Positions 62,059 to 64,000 of a stretch of 64,000 bases of DNA are shown here, piece after piece (position 1 is the stretch's first letter; every line of letters starts with the position of its first letter). The notes beneath the pieces were generated by a model. That model saw only the letters and a program-made list of their open reading frames with translations. It was not told the origin of the DNA and did not search any database. This DNA comes from CBDBEU01 sp965204565 (lineage in GTDB: Bacteria > Pseudomonadota > Alphaproteobacteria > Rhizobiales > TMED25), in assembly GCA_965204565.1 (NCBI GenBank), contig CBDBEU010000005.1, forward strand, positions 558,001-622,000. The letters run 5' to 3'. The position numbers and the translations under genes were made by a program.

Positions 62059-62441
62059 ATGGACGAGCACTACAAATATACACCATTGTCGGCAGTTTCG
62101 ACTGGCCTGCGGTGACGTTGTCCGCGATGCGGGCGGGGGCGGCTGGTTTCCGGCTATTTGACGTTGGCACCGAGCTGCGGCTCGTGTGGACTCGACAATT
62201 CGGTATTCGATCCGGCGATGGTCCGGTGGTTTTCATAATTCTGTTCGCTGGATTTCTTGTGGTCACGGCGGCGCTTATTGTCGAGGTGCGGTATCAGCCG
62301 CCCTATGGGCTTCACTTCGTGATGTGGATGCCGATTGGCCTTATCTTGCCACTTTTTATGTTGCGCCCGTTCAAAGGTGTTCTGGTGGCGCGGCAATACA
62401 AGCACAAGGCGGAAGAGGGTCGACTTGACGATTCGGACTGA
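62059..62441 (+). pseudogene. DUF983 cox-cluster protein with a nonsense codon and a frameshift
   Basis: ATG 62059 opens DEHYKYTPLSAVSTGLR, then TGA at 62,113-62,115 where family members have Gly or similar. The same frame continues RCPRCGRGRLVSGYLTLAPS and CGSCGLDNSVFDP (zinc ribbon of DUF983). One base then seems missing near 62,215, and the next frame gives GDGPVVFIILFAGFLVVTAA, EVRYQPPYGLHFVMWMPIGL and MLRPFKGVLVARQYKHKAEE. So the product is cut after 18 codons unless translation restarts. DUF983 sits between coxC and SURF1 throughout Rhizobiales and probably helps assembly. Confidence 0.78.
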
Positions 62442-63186
62442 GCCGGTGGCGGGATTTAGGGCGCTGATCTGGCCGACATTGTCCGTGATTCCCGCCCTTG
62501 CCATTCTCGTGGGACTTGGCGTGTGGCAACTAGAACGCAGGACTTGGAAGCACGAGCTGATTGAGCGCACGAGTGAACGCACTGAGGCGGAATCCGTGGC
62601 ACTGCCGGCACCGTCCAGTTGGGCATCGCTCGATCTCGATCAATGGGAGTATCGGCCGGTTGATGTGCATGGCGTATTCGAGCATCACGCCGAAGCCCAC
62701 GTCTACACGGTGCTTTCCGAGCCCAGGGGTGCGCTTGGCGGTACGGGATACTGGGTGTTCACGCCACTGCGGCTTGAAAGTGGCGAGGCAGTTTTCATCA
62801 ATCGTGGATTTGTTCTAGAGGCGCTGAAAAGCCCGGCCAGTCGTGCACAGGGGCAGAGCCAAGGCGAAGTTGCCGTGAGCGGACTGTTGCGTAAATCCGA
62901 ACCGATGAGCACCTTCGTTCCGCCGCCCGACACCAATGGCAATGTCTGGTATGCGCGCAATGTGGGAACGATGGTGGAAGCGCGCAAACTTGACGATGTA
63001 GCGCCGTTCTACATCGACGATGGAGTGCGGGCGGACAGTGCAATTCCACAAGGGGGCGAGACCCGGCTCAAGTTCGAAGATTCACATCTGGGTTACGCAG
63101 TGACCTGGTTTGGTCTTGCGGGCGCGCTTGTGGTTGTCTATCTGGCTTTTTGCCGGGTACGCGCCCGTCAGTCCCAGGAGCAATGA
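62425..63186 (+). CDS. SURF1-family oxidase assembly protein
   Basis: 253 residues from TTG 62425, with AGAGGG 5 bases upstream; the frame is open earlier but without a good start. Two membrane helices bracket the periplasmic part. PALAILVGLGVWQLERRTWK, GTGYWVFTPLRLESGEAVFI, NRGFV and FEDSHLGYAVTWFGLAGALV are SURF1 hallmarks. It aids heme a delivery to subunit I. Overlaps the end of the DUF983 frame by 17 bases. Confidence 0.93.
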   Translation: MTIRTEPVAGFRALIWPTLSVIPALAILVGLGVWQLERRTWKHELIERTSERTEAESVALPAPSSWASLDLDQWEYRPVDVHGVFEHHAEAHVYTVLSEPRGALGGTGYWVFTPLRLESGEAVFINRGFVLEALKSPASRAQGQSQGEVAVSGLLRKSEPMSTFVPPPDTNGNVWYARNVGTMVEARKLDDVAPFYIDDGVRADSAIPQGGETRLKFEDSHLGYAVTWFGLAGALVVVYLAFCRVRARQSQEQ

Positions 63187-63233
63187 TTGTTCAACCGGGC
63201 ATTGCGCCGGAAACCCGCTGGAATCAGGATTGA

Positions 63234-64000
63234 ATGAGATATCTGAGCACTAGAGGTGAAGCCCCGGTCCTTGAATTTGAGGACGTGCTTTTGGCGGGGC
63301 TGGCGAGCGACGGCGGCCTTTATGTGCCGGAAATCTATCATCAGTTCACAACAGACGAATTAGCCGGCCTGTCCGGAGCAAGCTATCAGGACATCGCTTT
63401 GGCGGTGATGCGGCCCTTTATCGGTGATAGTGTGGGCGCGGATGATCTTCGCGCCATGATCTCGCAAGCTTATGCCGGCTTCCGCCATCCTACGATCACG
63501 CCCCTGGTGCAATCGGCCAGCAATGAGTGGATCCTGGAGTTGCATCGCGGCCCGACGCTGGCGTTCAAAGATGTGGCTATGCAGCTTGTGGCGCGCTTGA
63601 TGGACCGTGCCCTAGAGCGCCGGGGTCAGCACGCGACGGTGGTGTGCGCAACATCGGGGGACACCGGCGGGGCAGCGGTCGCGGCATTTGCCGGGCGCCA
63701 GAGAACCGATCTTTTCGTGCTTCTGCCCAAGGGACGGGTGTCGGACGTTCAGCGCCGCATGATGACGACGTCGCAAGCGAACAATATTCATGCGCTCGAA
63801 ATCGACGGCACCTTTGATGACTGTCAATCGCTGGTGAAGGCGATGTTCAATGACCGGGCGGCGCGCGAGCGTTTGGCGCTGGCCGGTGTGAACTCGATCA
63901 ACTGGGCGCGGGTGATGGCGCAGACAGTCTACTACTTTGTCGCCGCGCTGGCGCTGGGTGCGCCGGCCAGAGACATCAGCTTCACCGTTCCGACGGGCAA
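63234..64000 (+). CDS. thrC: Threonine synthase, 5' part
   Basis: 255 codons to the window end, no stop reached. RYLSTRGEAPVLEFEDVLLA, GLASDGGLYVPE and LELHRGPTLAFKDVAMQL (PLP-binding Lys) then ATSGDTGGAAVAAFAG define ThrC of the fungal/gram-negative type. It makes threonine from O-phosphohomoserine. In Rhizobiales thrC regularly follows SURF1. Starts at ATG 63234 (ATGAGATATC). Confidence 0.95.
   Translation, partial: MRYLSTRGEAPVLEFEDVLLAGLASDGGLYVPEIYHQFTTDELAGLSGASYQDIALAVMRPFIGDSVGADDLRAMISQAYAGFRHPTITPLVQSASNEWILELHRGPTLAFKDVAMQLVARLMDRALERRGQHATVVCATSGDTGGAAVAAFAGRQRTDLFVLLPKGRVSDVQRRMMTTSQANNIHALEIDGTFDDCQSLVKAMFNDRAARERLALAGVNSINWARVMAQTVYYFVAALALGAPARDISFTVPTG

Noticed and set aside
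1..64000. tRNA, rRNA or riboswitch genes
   Set aside because: No cloverleaf, rRNA-like or known riboswitch-like sequence was noticed; a covariance search would be needed to exclude small RNAs.

Overview
The window looks like chromosome from an alphaproteobacterium of the Hyphomicrobiales (Rhizobiales) type. This rests on gene order and families: ileS-lspA-DUF3035 lipoprotein-two M16 peptidases-mutL; patatin-purD / xseA-DUF2093; lpxK-waaA-DUF4170-cysQ-pmbA; ubiA / rsmE-gshA of the alphaproteobacterial/plant kind; and a full aa3 oxidase cluster (coxB-coxA-ctaB-small membrane protein-ctaG-coxC-DUF983-SURF1-thrC). Core DNA is GC-rich.

Layout. 1-2.05 kb is a graveyard of insertion-sequence remnants (IS630, IS5), a transposase/antitoxin chimera and an excisionase-like HTH gene. 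2.1-11.0 kb carries ileS, lspA, a lipoprotein, a catalytic and a non-catalytic M16 peptidase and mutL, followed by a frameshifted nitroreductase and a dead IS5. 13.0-15.9 kb has a SCO-type copper chaperone with two unknown exported proteins and a Gfo/Idh/MocA oxidoreductase. 16.7-28.1 kb is core: rRNA/tRNA modification (rsmD, an RluB-type pseudouridine synthase, tadA), purD, xseA, lipid A/Kdo synthesis (lpxK, waaA), cysQ and pmbA.

The main accessory feature is an island of about 18.1 kb between 28,479 and 46,553. It splits one chromosomal gene, a class I methyltransferase that would normally lie between ubiA and pmbA: the N-terminal half is at 46,554-46,901 and the C-terminal half at 28,157-28,478, same strand, and the two join in register at DPFA|IAAIKLNAAL. 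Inside the island are pieces of a type I restriction-modification system (hsdM start twice, hsdR C-terminal region in two pieces), an AT-rich two-gene module (Rossmann-like/DUF4071 protein plus a ThsB-like TIR protein) lying between the hsdR pieces, a type III mod-res system with an extra ATPase and a small unknown protein between mod and res, a GHKL-ATPase/nuclease-like protein, a HicAB-like toxin-antitoxin operon, an HsdM-PIN chimera, several pairs of duplicated segments and nested IS5 elements. No integrase or tRNA is visible at its borders.

46.9-50.1 kb resumes the core (ubiA, rsmE, gshA), followed by a Bcr/CflA-type exporter, an 820-bp IS5 element, a peptidoglycan-binding protein and a LysR regulator facing a DUF1127 gene that has an in-frame stop. 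54.4-64 kb holds tldD (partner of pmbA), an IalB-type protein, the cytochrome oxidase cluster and the start of thrC. Several non-island genes (nitroreductase, DUF1127, DUF983, the methyltransferase remnant) carry single lesions, so this is either a decaying genome or a draft-quality assembly; read mapping would decide.

The best candidates for new biology are the DUF4071/TIR pair at 28,960-30,627, the ATPase/small-protein pair nested in the type III locus at 34,493-36,159, and the GHKL-nuclease protein at 40,085-42,100.
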